A stretch of 64,000 nucleotides of DNA from Psychromonas algarum (GCF_004376845.1 NZ_SNUW01000004.1:124001-188000); one strand, 5' to 3'. Positions 9,421 through 18,451 are shown, numbered from the stretch's first letter. The notes: generated by a model not told the origin, from the letters alone. Made by a program: numbers and translations.

Positions 9421-9803
9421 GTTACTTCCTTTGATTCTTTTATTTTATATTTCATACTGAGGTGAATCATTACTGACCAATCATTGCTTATGCCCATTAT
9501 CCTCACGACATAGCAACAAAGACTAACAAAGTGAGACATATAATGCCACAAAGCAGACTAAATGATATTGTTTAGCACATTAAAAAACCACCGAGCCTGT
9601 TACATGGGTGGTTTTCATTTTGAGTAAAAAATTCAACTAATTATACCGATTAGGTTAAACATGTTATCTAAATTTTACGCTGGAAAAACAATTCAGTTCA
9701 AGGCATAAACTGACGTAAACGGTGATCCCCTTTAGCAAATTCACAACAAAGAAATGGGCTGTTTTAGTCAGTAAAATAGAGAAACTATTTGTTGTAATTG
9801 GAA
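9421..9803. other. Gene-free stretch: operon terminator plus dispersed repeat
   Basis: No coding sequence. The stretch contains the presumed promoter of the membrane protein to the left, a terminator hairpin (9584-9615) and most of repeat copy A (9639-9807). Both are listed separately. Confidence 0.7.
9578..9615 (-). terminator. Intrinsic terminator of the MscS/ATPase unit
   Basis: AAAACCACC (9584-9592) and GGTGGTTTT (9607-9615) form the stem. Read on the minus strand the hairpin runs into T6, so it ends the operon that comes from 13056 and 10715. It is about 190 bases past the MscS stop codon because repeat copy A lies in between. Confidence 0.78.
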
Positions 9804-9807
9804 TTAA
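9639..9807. repeat. Dispersed MITE-like repeat, copy A
   Basis: Aligns along nearly its whole length with copies B (about 37.54 kb) and C (about 54.85 kb). Shared blocks include TTATCTAAATTTT.CGC near the left end, TTCAAGGC.TAAA, CTTTAGCAAATT and a TTTTA..CAGTAAAAT core. The left end reads TTATACCGATTA and the complement of the right end TTAATTCCAATTA, imperfect inverted ends. TCAACT occurs directly on both sides (9633-9638 and 9808-9813), which could be a target duplication. No protein is encoded. Confidence 0.75.
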
Positions 9808-10715
9808 TCAACTTCTCGCACATTCCGTAAAGAAGCGCTTTGTACCGCAATAGCAGGCGGTAGAATATTGTTATTTCTAAATTCTTGCATTACTCGCAAT
9901 GTAATATCTGTTTCAAATAATTTTTCAAATTTAGTATCAACCACATAAGCTTTACAGGTTAATTTGATTGCTAAATAATTATCAGTAATAGTTTGCTGAA
10001 CAATCACAACAACAGGTTTAGGTAAATGTACATAACGACTTGATGATGCACACTCTTGGATAAGTTCACGAGCTAATGTAATGTCTTGATCTAACCCCAC
10101 ATGAAAGGGAATATTAACCTGCATATCTAATGCACCATAGTTACCGCTACTCACAGCTTCATTTAAAAATTTATTATTAGGGATAGTAATAACATCATCA
10201 TTCAAAGTATTCATACGAACAGAGCGTAAACCTATGGCAATAATATCACCATAATGCCCTTCAAAAGTAACACGGTCACCAACTTGGAATGGTCTATCAA
10301 TCATAATGGTTAAACCAGCAACAAAGGATGCCGTTAAGTCTTTTAAAGCAAAACCAACCGATACAGCAATAGTACCGCCAATTAACGCTAAAACCCTATC
10401 ATCTACACGAAAGCTAAGCATAAAGACGGTCAATGCAGCAGACATATAAACAAAGAACTGAAAGAAGGACTGTAATTTTTGTAACAACATTCGTCGTTGT
10501 ACAAATTGCCCACTAATCGTCGTTACAACTGAATCAACAAATCGTAATAATAACCATGCGCCTGCAATCAGTACCAACGAAGCAATAACACCACTCCATC
10601 GAATTAAACCTGCAAAGTTTTGTATTCCATCTAATGAAGCAGTAGGAACCGCATCAGCTGCAGATACGAATGGGGTAAGGCATAAAAATAAAAGACCAAT
10701 TAAAATACGAATCAT
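9804..10715 (-). CDS. MscS-family mechanosensitive channel
   Basis: Small-conductance mechanosensitive channel family. A signal peptide-like segment (1-20, ending VSAADA) is followed by transmembrane segments near 40-58 and 84-103 and the pore helix at about 108-137 (LIGGTIAVSVGFALKDLTAS). The cytoplasmic beta domain has RPFQVGD (141-147) and IPNN (178-181). 303 residues is close to E. coli MscS. The gene starts one base after the stop of the large membrane ATPase-like gene, so translation is probably coupled and a functional link likely. Its TAA stop lies inside repeat copy A. Confidence 0.93.
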   Translation of the reverse strand: MIRILIGLLFLCLTPFVSAADAVPTASLDGIQNFAGLIRWSGVIASLVLIAGAWLLLRFVDSVVTTISGQFVQRRMLLQKLQSFFQFFVYMSAALTVFMLSFRVDDRVLALIGGTIAVSVGFALKDLTASFVAGLTIMIDRPFQVGDRVTFEGHYGDIIAIGLRSVRMNTLNDDVITIPNNKFLNEAVSSGNYGALDMQVNIPFHVGLDQDITLARELIQECASSSRYVHLPKPVVVIVQQTITDNYLAIKLTCKAYVVDTKFEKLFETDITLRVMQEFRNNNILPPAIAVQSASLRNVREVD

Positions 10716-10716
10716 A

Positions 10717-13056
10717 CTATTTCACCAATAAATGTTGACGATGCAAAATGTCAGTAATATTTCTAAACCAAAGATCTGAAATACGTGTTTGCCCTTCAGC
10801 CCACTCGATATAACCTCGACTTTGAAAATAACGTAATGTGCTGATCACCTCAACAATACTTAATTGCGTGCAATCTCTTAATTCTTCTGGTGATGCAGTT
10901 TCAAGTTGTACAATAGAACGTAATATAGCTAACATCGGTTTTGGCATTTTTTCTAAACCATCGGAAGAAGGGATCACAAATAAACGTACTTTGACAATCC
11001 CCTCTTTATCTTCAAATAAAGAACGTCTAAAAAAGCTTAACGAAACCGTTGGGTTTCCGTCTGAGTAGTCCCATAAAATACGATAAAATCCATTTCGAGC
11101 ATGTTCTTCTTCACTTAAATCATCTTTATCCCATTGTCTTGGTAAAGCTAATCCTTCAAATGATATAGAAAATTCACCTTGTTCTGATACACGAGACTGT
11201 AGTAGTTGATTAACTTCTTTTTCTTTCCAGCGAGGCATGAAAGTGACTAAATCAAATAATAAACGTTCTCCACGAGCCCTATCAACAAACCGCCAACTCG
11301 ATTTTTCAATCGCTAATATAATGCGATGGCTCTTGCGTGTTAATCGCATTAAATTAGTTAAACGCATTAACGAAGCTAAACCACCCACTTGTGGTTTCAC
11401 TAAACGTTGTACATTATCAATGGCCATAAGATAACATTCATCGCTCTCTTGCAGAAAACTCAAGATAGTTTGCTCATCTGCATTATCTAAACCTAATTGG
11501 GTTGCAATGCCTTCTAATAATGATTCATACCCTTCACTTGGACAATCAACAAAAATAGGAGTCGCATTTTTAACGTCATGCAAAAGACGCCTCAACATGG
11601 TTGTTGTGCCAATACCACGTTCTCCTGATAAAACACACATAGCAGGTTTATCACTATGCACAAAATGAGCTAACTCCCCCATTTCCTGCGCGGCATATTC
11701 TGGAATCAAAATACTATTTTCACTACCCGGCTGGACATAGTTAAAAGTGCGCTCACCGCAGACTTGTTTTAAATTGGATTTTTGATCATTGATATCAGTT
11801 TGTTTTGCAACTTCAATACGAAATAGATAAGCGAGCATATGACTAACAATTTGATATTGAGATAACACCATAAGAATAGAGTGTTGGATAGTATGAAATA
11901 ATAACCAAGCACCAGTAATAGCTGTGCAAATAGTACTTAATAATAATCTATCTTTATTATGAATGGCCCAACGAACAGTCAAAGGTAATACCATGCTGTC
12001 TTTTAACATACTAAAAATAAAATTTTTCCATTTATGTAAACTATAAATAGTTAATAAAACATAAAATAGGAAAAGTAAGCTAGCAATCCATTCGTAGATA
12101 GTTCCTTTACCTAAAGTCATTGCCGATATTTGTGAAATTAATCCGGTAGTAATAAACCCCCAAACATAAAAACGGATGGTACTTAATCGTAACGTCACTA
12201 ATTCAGGTGATAGTTTTCTACTATGGCGATAAGTAAATTCCACAATAAAACTTACAGCGATAGCACCACCTAATATCCACCAAGTAAAGATCTCTAAGAA
12301 AATAAGATGTTGCAAACTTGGTAATGTGGCCAAAATACGTAAAGATAAAGTGATTGCTATTAAGCAAGCAATTGCACGCTGAGCACGACTTACATACCAA
12401 AAAAAATGTGCTGTCATGCTTCTTCGTTTTGCACCAGAGTTTATTTGCTCACGTAATTTATCTATTAATCTTTTACTGTTACTAAGCCACCATTTTAATA
12501 CTAATAAAACCAAGAGTATTTTAAATAAAACGCTAAAAACAGGGATAGGGGAAATAAAGAAGTCTGATATAAAAAGTTTAAAAGCACGTACTTGATGATA
12601 AATGAAATATTGGATGTTTAAACGCGTTAAAGCTAACTCAGATTTAAATTGTAATACCCCTTCTGGACCAAACCCTACAACTAAGTCACGTACATTACGG
12701 CTGCTCAATTCCAATAATTTTTCTTTATTTTTACTAAGGCTTACTGCTGATTCATAAAATAAATCAACCTCTTCCCAGTTTTTATCACTGTATTTATTCT
12801 TATGGTATTTAGCTAGAGCTGCAGAAAAATCTGCTATGTGAGTCGCTTGAGCATCTAATGTTTCTGATAATAATAAATCAATATGGTGCTGTTCACTCTT
12901 ATTCAAAAAATGCACATCAGGTAACTCATTGACTTCTTGATTTAGTGTTGCAGCTTCAGTGGTAACAGAAGAAGAAGCAGGATCAGCAATATCAAGCGAT
13001 GCATTAGCGCCAAATGAAATACAATAAACAATCAGTAATACAAAAACATTTTTCAT
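10717..13056 (-). CDS. Large polytopic membrane protein with degenerate P-loop ATPase domain and winged helix
   Basis: 779 residues in a layout I do not know as a named family. A signal peptide (1-19) leads to a periplasmic helical region to about 155; about six hydrophobic segments follow (roughly 165-190, 222-245, 251-274, 295-315, 320-340, 371-400). A cytoplasmic NTPase region of AAA/STAND type (about 440-640) comes next, and a winged-helix-like end (about 690-779). The P-loop reads GERGIGTTT (478-486), with Thr where the Walker A lysine should be; the Walker B-like strand is LMAIDN (543-548). Transcribed directly ahead of the MscS gene with a one-base gap. I infer a regulator or partner of that channel; nothing in the sequence proves it. 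Confidence 0.8.
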   Translation of the reverse strand: MKNVFVLLIVYCISFGANASLDIADPASSSVTTEAATLNQEVNELPDVHFLNKSEQHHIDLLLSETLDAQATHIADFSAALAKYHKNKYSDKNWEEVDLFYESAVSLSKNKEKLLELSSRNVRDLVVGFGPEGVLQFKSELALTRLNIQYFIYHQVRAFKLFISDFFISPIPVFSVLFKILLVLLVLKWWLSNSKRLIDKLREQINSGAKRRSMTAHFFWYVSRAQRAIACLIAITLSLRILATLPSLQHLIFLEIFTWWILGGAIAVSFIVEFTYRHSRKLSPELVTLRLSTIRFYVWGFITTGLISQISAMTLGKGTIYEWIASLLFLFYVLLTIYSLHKWKNFIFSMLKDSMVLPLTVRWAIHNKDRLLLSTICTAITGAWLLFHTIQHSILMVLSQYQIVSHMLAYLFRIEVAKQTDINDQKSNLKQVCGERTFNYVQPGSENSILIPEYAAQEMGELAHFVHSDKPAMCVLSGERGIGTTTMLRRLLHDVKNATPIFVDCPSEGYESLLEGIATQLGLDNADEQTILSFLQESDECYLMAIDNVQRLVKPQVGGLASLMRLTNLMRLTRKSHRIILAIEKSSWRFVDRARGERLLFDLVTFMPRWKEKEVNQLLQSRVSEQGEFSISFEGLALPRQWDKDDLSEEEHARNGFYRILWDYSDGNPTVSLSFFRRSLFEDKEGIVKVRLFVIPSSDGLEKMPKPMLAILRSIVQLETASPEELRDCTQLSIVEVISTLRYFQSRGYIEWAEGQTRISDLWFRNITDILHRQHLLVK

Positions 13057-13237
13057 TTACAAACTCGTATTTAAATTATGCAATAGGTGCTCACTTTAAC
13101 TTAAAATAATAAAAAGAAAAGCATACAAAGCTTGATTTAGATTAGGCGAGCAGTGATTTCAAAGCATATTCATGAAACTTTTTTAAATACTTATAAGTAT
13201 TTAAAAAAGTTACCCTGACAACACCTATTTACCTCAT

Positions 13238-13265
13238 TTGGCAGAGCCTATTTTTTACCTATAAT
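13238..13265 (+). promoter_or_regulatory. Sigma-70 promoter ahead of the cobalamin riboswitch
   Basis: TTGGCA (13238-13243) and a perfect TATAAT (13260-13265) are separated by 16 bases. Transcription would start near 13272, just before the riboswitch aptamer. The promoter looks intact although the first gene behind it is ruined. Confidence 0.72.
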
Positions 13266-13279
13266 TGCGCCTCATTATT

Positions 13280-13430
13280 ATGTATTTATTTATCGAATAA
13301 ACTTAAATGGGAAGCATGTTCAACTCTGATACTAGTTGAATGATTCATGCGCAGCCCCGCAACAGTGAAGTTCTTATTATATTCAATAAGAACCAGCCAG
13401 ATACCAGCATAATAACGTCACTGTTCATAT
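13280..13430 (+). promoter_or_regulatory. Cobalamin (B12) riboswitch
   Basis: The B12 element core is recognisable: ATGGGAAGC, then GCATG pairing with CATGC, then the B12-box-like GCAGCCCCGCAACAGTGA (13351-13368), a hairpin GTTCTTATT/AATAAGAAC (13370-13393), and AGCCAGATACCAGC (13395-13408), the counterpart of the usual GCCAGGAGACC block. AACAGTGA (13361-13368) is also perfectly complementary to TCACTGTT (13418-13425). These elements repress B12 uptake or synthesis genes when adenosylcobalamin binds. It sits before a decayed outer-membrane gene and the exbB-tonB pair. Exact limits are approximate. Confidence 0.8.
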
Positions 13431-13609
13431 CGCGGGTCGGCTATGATGAAACGAAAAACTCACCTATAGAAATAGATAAACGTAATGATGACGAGCTTAA
13501 GATAGCTTTTATGGCTCAATGATGATTACGTGTGGATTTATTCTAACTCCCCCTTATTTGAATCGTTTAGCCTGCTTTCTCCATTACAGTTAATATACAA
13601 GGAAAGTTC

Positions 13610-14077
13610 ATGCTTACATTTCGTCATACTCCTACAACGATTGCCCTGCTTAGTTTATGCAACTCGCCATCATTTGCTAATGGCCCCAAGATTAGCAAAT
13701 AAAAAATATCTTAATTACCAAAGGTTACAGCGCACCTAATGCAACCACACAAACTTATAGTGGTAATGTAAATAAATCATTAGAGCAATTAATTGCAGAA
13801 AACTAGCCAGGTTTTGTCCGTACCAACTCAGGTAGCGCGAAGCATAGAAAATTTAAAGGATTGTTTTAATATTGAAGCAGATATCATTCCACTGAATGGC
13901 CAAGTTCAAGTGGTAAATATCAAACTATTAAAAAGAAAGTAATAGGCCTCACTTTAAGCACTTATTATTTGAACCTAAGAAATAATAAATTTAGAACTCC
14001 CCCACCAATTACAAACTTATATTTACCACTTTTATGGTAAAGCGCACGCAATTACTGCAACAGCTTTGCTGCAATGA
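13610..14077 (+). pseudogene. Decayed outer-membrane receptor-like gene under the B12 riboswitch
   Basis: ATG 13610 has an ideal AAGGAA ribosome site and encodes a convincing signal peptide ending SPSFANG, but meets TAA after 30 codons (13700-13702). In another frame the sequence continues with ITKGYSAPNATTQT and SLEQLIAEN, a stop, then PGFVRTNSGS, which resembles the plug start of TonB-dependent receptors. A last open piece ends QTYIYHFYGKAHA...LLQ with TGA at 14075-14077. At under 500 bases against a normal 1.8 kb it is a multiply broken and internally deleted remnant. A btuB-like B12 receptor is the best guess given the riboswitch and the exbB-tonB genes downstream; homology is not proven. 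Confidence 0.6.
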
Positions 14078-14139
14078 ATATTAATCGTTAACATAGCAAA
14101 TTTTTATTTTGAGTTACCCCCGCTAGGACGCAATTAAAC

Positions 14140-15078
14140 ATGAGTATTGAAAACGTAATCACTCAACCATCAATATTGGATACGATAACGCATAGTATGC
14201 CGCTTTGGTTTCAGCAAGGTGGTTTAATAATGTGGTTATTATTGGCAGCTTCTTTTCTTGCAACCATTGTGACCATGGAGCGTTTATCTGTTTGGATTAT
14301 TTATTCTTTGCAAAAAGAACATTTTGCATTGCAAGAATGTTTTGCCGCTTTAAACAAACAAGAAAAAACAGAGGCTTTATTAGCCTGTAAAAAAGTCGAA
14401 ACCCCCGCTTTAAATATGCTTGAGCATGGTATTAAAGCCCTGCCTTTCTCAGTAAAAGAGAAAATGCAATCTTATGCAGAAACACAAATAAGTTTACTCT
14501 CTCGAGGGCAATCGTTATTAGAAATCATTATAAAAACGGCACCAATATTAGGTATTTTAGGAACAATATTAGGTCTTATTAATTCATTTAACCTACTCAG
14601 TTCACAAGGTATTGAAGGATCAACTGCTGAAGCCGTCATCGGGGCGATATCACAATCTTTAATTCCTATTGCAACCGGACTTAGCATAGGATTAATGGCG
14701 TTATTACCTTATAAGGTATTTGCCGCTTTAATTCAAAAATTACGATTACACTTAGAAAATATTGCAAATGAATTTCATCATATCTGCCAACAAAAAAACT
14801 TGATCATGATACAAATAAATACCGAAGAAAAAATACAGAAGCACGCACAAAGGCTTTCAATATCAGAGCAACAAATGCCATATCATTATGAATTTTCAGA
14901 AGAAACTGGAGAAATAAATGTTAATCTTCATACGCATAGTGAAGACATTAAACGCACAACATCAGCATCAATAGCTCAGATGTATAATGAAAAATCACCT
15001 CATCATATTCAAACAGGATCTGATGCGACTAATATCGTTACCAAAACAACTGAAAAAAACACACAGAGTACACAATAA
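14140..15078 (+). CDS. exbB: ExbB/TolQ/MotA-family proton channel protein with long polar tail
   Basis: Inner-membrane stator that feeds proton-motive force to TonB. Three membrane segments are visible: about 28-50, about 130-150 with the family motif TAPILGILGTILGL, and about 165-195 with ISQSLIPIATGLSIGL. The first about 220 residues match ExbB, but a hydrophilic tail of about 90 residues rich in Thr, His, Glu and Gln follows, which ExbB normally lacks. It sits behind the B12 riboswitch and the receptor remnant, and four bases before the TonB-like gene. No exbD lies in between or nearby. Confidence 0.85.
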   Translation: MSIENVITQPSILDTITHSMPLWFQQGGLIMWLLLAASFLATIVTMERLSVWIIYSLQKEHFALQECFAALNKQEKTEALLACKKVETPALNMLEHGIKALPFSVKEKMQSYAETQISLLSRGQSLLEIIIKTAPILGILGTILGLINSFNLLSSQGIEGSTAEAVIGAISQSLIPIATGLSIGLMALLPYKVFAALIQKLRLHLENIANEFHHICQQKNLIMIQINTEEKIQKHAQRLSISEQQMPYHYEFSEETGEINVNLHTHSEDIKRTTSASIAQMYNEKSPHHIQTGSDATNIVTKTTEKNTQSTQ

Positions 15079-15082
15079 CCCT

Positions 15083-16285
15083 ATGAAATATTCAGGTAAT
15101 TACTTCCCATTTGTCATTCTTAGTTTACTGCTATACGGCTTGTTTTTTTACTTTAATAAAAATACGAGCAGTGAAAAGAACATGCCTTTAAATAGTATTC
15201 AGCAAACAACTAAAACATCAGTAAACGTCATAGAAGATGCTGATTTAATCAGCTCGGAATCAAGTGCAGCTATCACCTTGTCAAAAGAAGAATCTGAAGA
15301 AGCATTAGTTAATAAAGCAGTTTCACTAGAAAAAAGTAAACTTGAAATTCAACGAGAAGAGCAAATTAAAATTGCAAAACAGAAGCACCTAGAAAGCATT
15401 AAAAATAATAAGGCAACTAACGATGCTTTATTAAAAGGCCAAGTTTTTAATGATGAATTAGAAGCAATTAAGCAAGCACAGGCGACTGCTAGAATAGAAA
15501 GAGAAAAATTCCTAAAAACACAACAAAAGCTAGCACAAGCTAAAAAAGCAGAACAAAATGACTCTATTGCATCTATTTTACCAATCTCTGCACCTGTACC
15601 AGAAACAAATAAATCATCAGCAAGGATCACGATTAAAAAAGTAGTTGCCAAAGAAGAGCCTCAAGCGATTAAACCTAGAATAACAATAAAACCTAAATTA
15701 TTGCCTAAAGAATCATCGCAACCTGAAACTAAAAAACTAAATGCTAATCACGTAAATATTCAATCAACAGCAGCAGTGAGTACTGTATCTACACCTATCA
15801 CAGCTACGTCAGCGAATATAAATACAACAAGTAAAACAGAACAAAAGACTATTCCAGAAACAACAGCTAAAGTGAGACAAGCACAATCAAAGGCCATAGC
15901 AACAAAAGCAGTAGAAACAAATTCAACACCTAAAGAAAAAGCAAAGCGTACCTTTAAACCCCAGGCGGTTGCAGTAAATAATATTCCTAATACAGAAGGC
16001 AATTTACAAAGTGCCGTTGCAGTCTCTGGTAATAAACCCGATTACCCTCAAATGGCACAACAAAACAAGCTAGAAGGTAAGGTCATCGCAAAAATGATAG
16101 TAATGGTAGATGGAAAAACACAAGGCGCTGAAATAATACAATCAAGTGGTCATGCTGTATTAGATAATGAAGTTTTAGAATTTATAAATAGAGAATTATT
16201 CATGCCTTCTTTAGAGGGTGAAGAAAAAGTAACAAGTGAACAATTATTTTCTTATCAATTTAAATCAGGATCTAAATCCGAATAA
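15083..16285 (+). CDS. tonB: TonB-like energy transducer
   Basis: 400 residues from the ATG at 15083, four bases after exbB. One N-terminal membrane anchor (about 8-24) is followed by a long periplasmic linker rich in Lys, Ala, Thr and Glu with weak coiled-coil character (about 70-150), not the proline-rich linker of E. coli TonB. The C-terminal TonB domain (about 310-395) has DYPQMAQQNKLEGKV, IQSSGHAVLDNEVLEF and FMPSL. A longer open frame starting at 14987 would overlap the exbB end by 92 bases and place extra residues before the anchor, so I prefer 15083. Probably served B12 uptake before the receptor decayed. Confidence 0.85.
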   Translation: MKYSGNYFPFVILSLLLYGLFFYFNKNTSSEKNMPLNSIQQTTKTSVNVIEDADLISSESSAAITLSKEESEEALVNKAVSLEKSKLEIQREEQIKIAKQKHLESIKNNKATNDALLKGQVFNDELEAIKQAQATARIEREKFLKTQQKLAQAKKAEQNDSIASILPISAPVPETNKSSARITIKKVVAKEEPQAIKPRITIKPKLLPKESSQPETKKLNANHVNIQSTAAVSTVSTPITATSANINTTSKTEQKTIPETTAKVRQAQSKAIATKAVETNSTPKEKAKRTFKPQAVAVNNIPNTEGNLQSAVAVSGNKPDYPQMAQQNKLEGKVIAKMIVMVDGKTQGAEIIQSSGHAVLDNEVLEFINRELFMPSLEGEEKVTSEQLFSYQFKSGSKSE

Positions 16286-16337
16286 TTTCAATCCCACAGT
16301 TTTTATTACAGGCTTTGAATTGATGCTTAAATAAGAA

Positions 16338-16374
16338 AAACCAGTTATTAGATATACTAATAACTGGTTTTCTT
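16338..16374 (+). terminator. Intrinsic terminator after tonB
   Basis: A perfect 14-base stem, AAACCAGTTATTAG (16338-16351) with CTAATAACTGGTTT (16357-16370), and a 5-base loop, then TTCTT. Placed 52 bases past tonB; it can also act on the minus strand, where the other arm ends in a T run. Confidence 0.8.
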
Positions 16375-16439
16375 GAAGCAATATTTGAAATAATAACAGG
16401 TGTATTTTGTGATCGTTAATGTTCAAATAAACTTAGTTG

Positions 16440-16470
16440 TTGTTTAAAGCAACTTATGCTTTAAACAACA
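16440..16470 (-). terminator. Stem-loop directly after parE
   Basis: GTTGTTTAAAGC (16440-16451) pairs perfectly with GCTTTAAACAAC (16459-16470) and abuts the parE stop codon. There is no strong T run behind it on the minus strand, so it may be an RNA-stabilising 3' hairpin instead of a classical terminator. Confidence 0.5.
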
Positions 16471-18360
16471 TTAGTCTATTGCCGCCATATCCCCGCTAGC
16501 TTCTAACCAAACTTTACGATCTCCGGCGCGTTTTTTAGCAAGCAACATATCCATCATTTCAATCATTTTATCTGCATCATCAATCGTCAATTGCACTAAA
16601 CGACGCGTATTAGGATCCATGGTAGTTTCACGTAGTTGTAATGGGTTCATTTCGCCTAGTCCTTTGAATCGCTGTACATTTACTTTACCACGTTTTTTTT
16701 CTGCTTGAATGCGGTCAAGAATACCGTCTTTTTCAGACTCATCTAAAGCATAATAAACATCTTTCCCAATATCGATACGATACAAAGGAGGCATAGCAAC
16801 ATAAAAGTTACCTGCATCAACAACCGCTCTAAAATGACGTACAAACAACGCACAAATTAATGTCGCGATATGTAACCCATCTGAATCCGCATCCGCTAAA
16901 ATACAAATTTTACCATAGCGTAAACCAGATAAATCAGTGGAGCCTGGGTCAATACCAATTGCTATTGATATATTATGAATTTCTTCAGAGCTTAAAATTA
17001 TGTCTGACTCATCTTCCCAGGTATTTTTAATTTTTCCGCGTAGTGGCATGATCGCTTGAAATTCACGGTCTCGAGCTTGTTTCGCACTCCCACCAGCAGA
17101 GTCTCCCTCTACTAAGAACAATTCTCCACGTTCAGGATCTTGTGTTGAACAGTCTGTTAATTTACCAGGTAATGCAGGACCTTGTGTAATTTTTTTGCGT
17201 GCAACTTTTTTGCTTTTACGAGTTCTGGTTTGCGCATTATTAATACAAAATTCAGCCAATGCTTCCGCTTCATTCACATTTGCATTTAACCATAAGCTAA
17301 ATGCATCTTTTACAACGCCTGAGACAAATACGGCACATTGACGAGAAGATAAACGTTCTTTTGTTTGTCCTGCAAATTGAGGCTCTTTAATTTTAACAGA
17401 TAGAACATAACTACATTTATCCCAAATATCTTCAGGACTTAATTTCAAACCTCGAGGCAGAATATTACGAATATCACAAAATTCACGCATTGCATCTAAT
17501 AGTCCCTGACGGAAGCCATTAACATGTGTACCACCTTGCGCGGTTGGTATTAAATTAACGTAACTCTCGGTAATAGTGTCACCACCTTCAGGTAACCAAA
17601 CAACAGCCCAATCTGCCATTTCTCTATTAGCAGAAAACTGCCCTACAAAAGGAACTGATGGTAATAATTCATTTTCTGAAACTGTTTCTAATAAATAATC
17701 ATTTAGGCCATCTTGATAACACCATTCATAATTATTTTTATTTACTTTATCTTTAAATTTAATGCTCAAGCCAGGGCATAAAACGGCTTTAGCTTTCAGT
17801 AGGTGTAATAAGCGAGATACTGAAAATTTATAACTATCAAAATATTTAGGATCAGGCCTAAAATGGACACTTGTACCTGTGTTGCGTTTACCACAAGCAC
17901 CTACCTCACTTAATTCTTCAACTTTATTCCCATTTTCAAAGGCAATATGAAATATTTTGGCATCACGTCGAATTTGTACATCAATACGAGTTGAAAGAGC
18001 ATTTACAACAGAAATACCAACACCATGTAAACCACCTGATATTTCATAGTTTTTGCCTGAGAATTTACCACCAGCATGTAACTTACAAAAAATCAGTTCA
18101 ACCCCTGATATTTTTTCTTCTGGATGCATATCAATTGGCATACCACGCCCATCATCAATGACTTCTAAAGATTGGTCTTCATGCAAAATAACTTGAATTG
18201 AACTCGCATGTCCTGCTAAAGCTTCATCAACAGAGTTATCAATAACTTCTTGCGCTAAATGATTAGGACGATTGGTTTCAGTATACATACCCGGTCGATG
18301 GCGAACGGGATCGAGTCCGTTTAATACTTCAATGGAATCTGAATTATATTGTTCACTCAT
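16471..18360 (-). CDS. parE: DNA topoisomerase IV subunit B
   Basis: ATPase subunit of topoisomerase IV, which unlinks daughter chromosomes. The GHKL ATPase region has EVIDNSVDEALAG (38-50) and GGLHGVG (109-115); the QTK loop is at 332-334; the TOPRIM motif EGDSAGG is at 418-424. At 629 residues it lacks the insertion that makes GyrB about 800 long, and the nudF-cpdA-yqiA-parE order is that of E. coli parE, so ParE rather than GyrB. A distance of 91 bases separates it from yqiA upstream. Confidence 0.97.
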   Translation of the reverse strand: MSEQYNSDSIEVLNGLDPVRHRPGMYTETNRPNHLAQEVIDNSVDEALAGHASSIQVILHEDQSLEVIDDGRGMPIDMHPEEKISGVELIFCKLHAGGKFSGKNYEISGGLHGVGISVVNALSTRIDVQIRRDAKIFHIAFENGNKVEELSEVGACGKRNTGTSVHFRPDPKYFDSYKFSVSRLLHLLKAKAVLCPGLSIKFKDKVNKNNYEWCYQDGLNDYLLETVSENELLPSVPFVGQFSANREMADWAVVWLPEGGDTITESYVNLIPTAQGGTHVNGFRQGLLDAMREFCDIRNILPRGLKLSPEDIWDKCSYVLSVKIKEPQFAGQTKERLSSRQCAVFVSGVVKDAFSLWLNANVNEAEALAEFCINNAQTRTRKSKKVARKKITQGPALPGKLTDCSTQDPERGELFLVEGDSAGGSAKQARDREFQAIMPLRGKIKNTWEDESDIILSSEEIHNISIAIGIDPGSTDLSGLRYGKICILADADSDGLHIATLICALFVRHFRAVVDAGNFYVAMPPLYRIDIGKDVYYALDESEKDGILDRIQAEKKRGKVNVQRFKGLGEMNPLQLRETTMDPNTRRLVQLTIDDADKMIEMMDMLLAKKRAGDRKVWLEASGDMAAID

Positions 18361-18451
18361 GTATGTACCTATTTATTACTTATTACGCGATTAAAGGGGG
18401 AGTTGATTCTGCAAGTAAGTTAACACAGAACAATTCAGTTGATTATATCAA

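Noticed and set aside
13340-13522. 60-codon frame starting in the riboswitch
   Set aside because: It overlaps the B12 aptamer core, which explains the sequence better; no ribosome site.
13530-13739. 69-codon frame over the decayed receptor start
   Set aside because: It runs out of frame with the signal peptide that has the good ribosome site at 13610, and has no recognisable domain.
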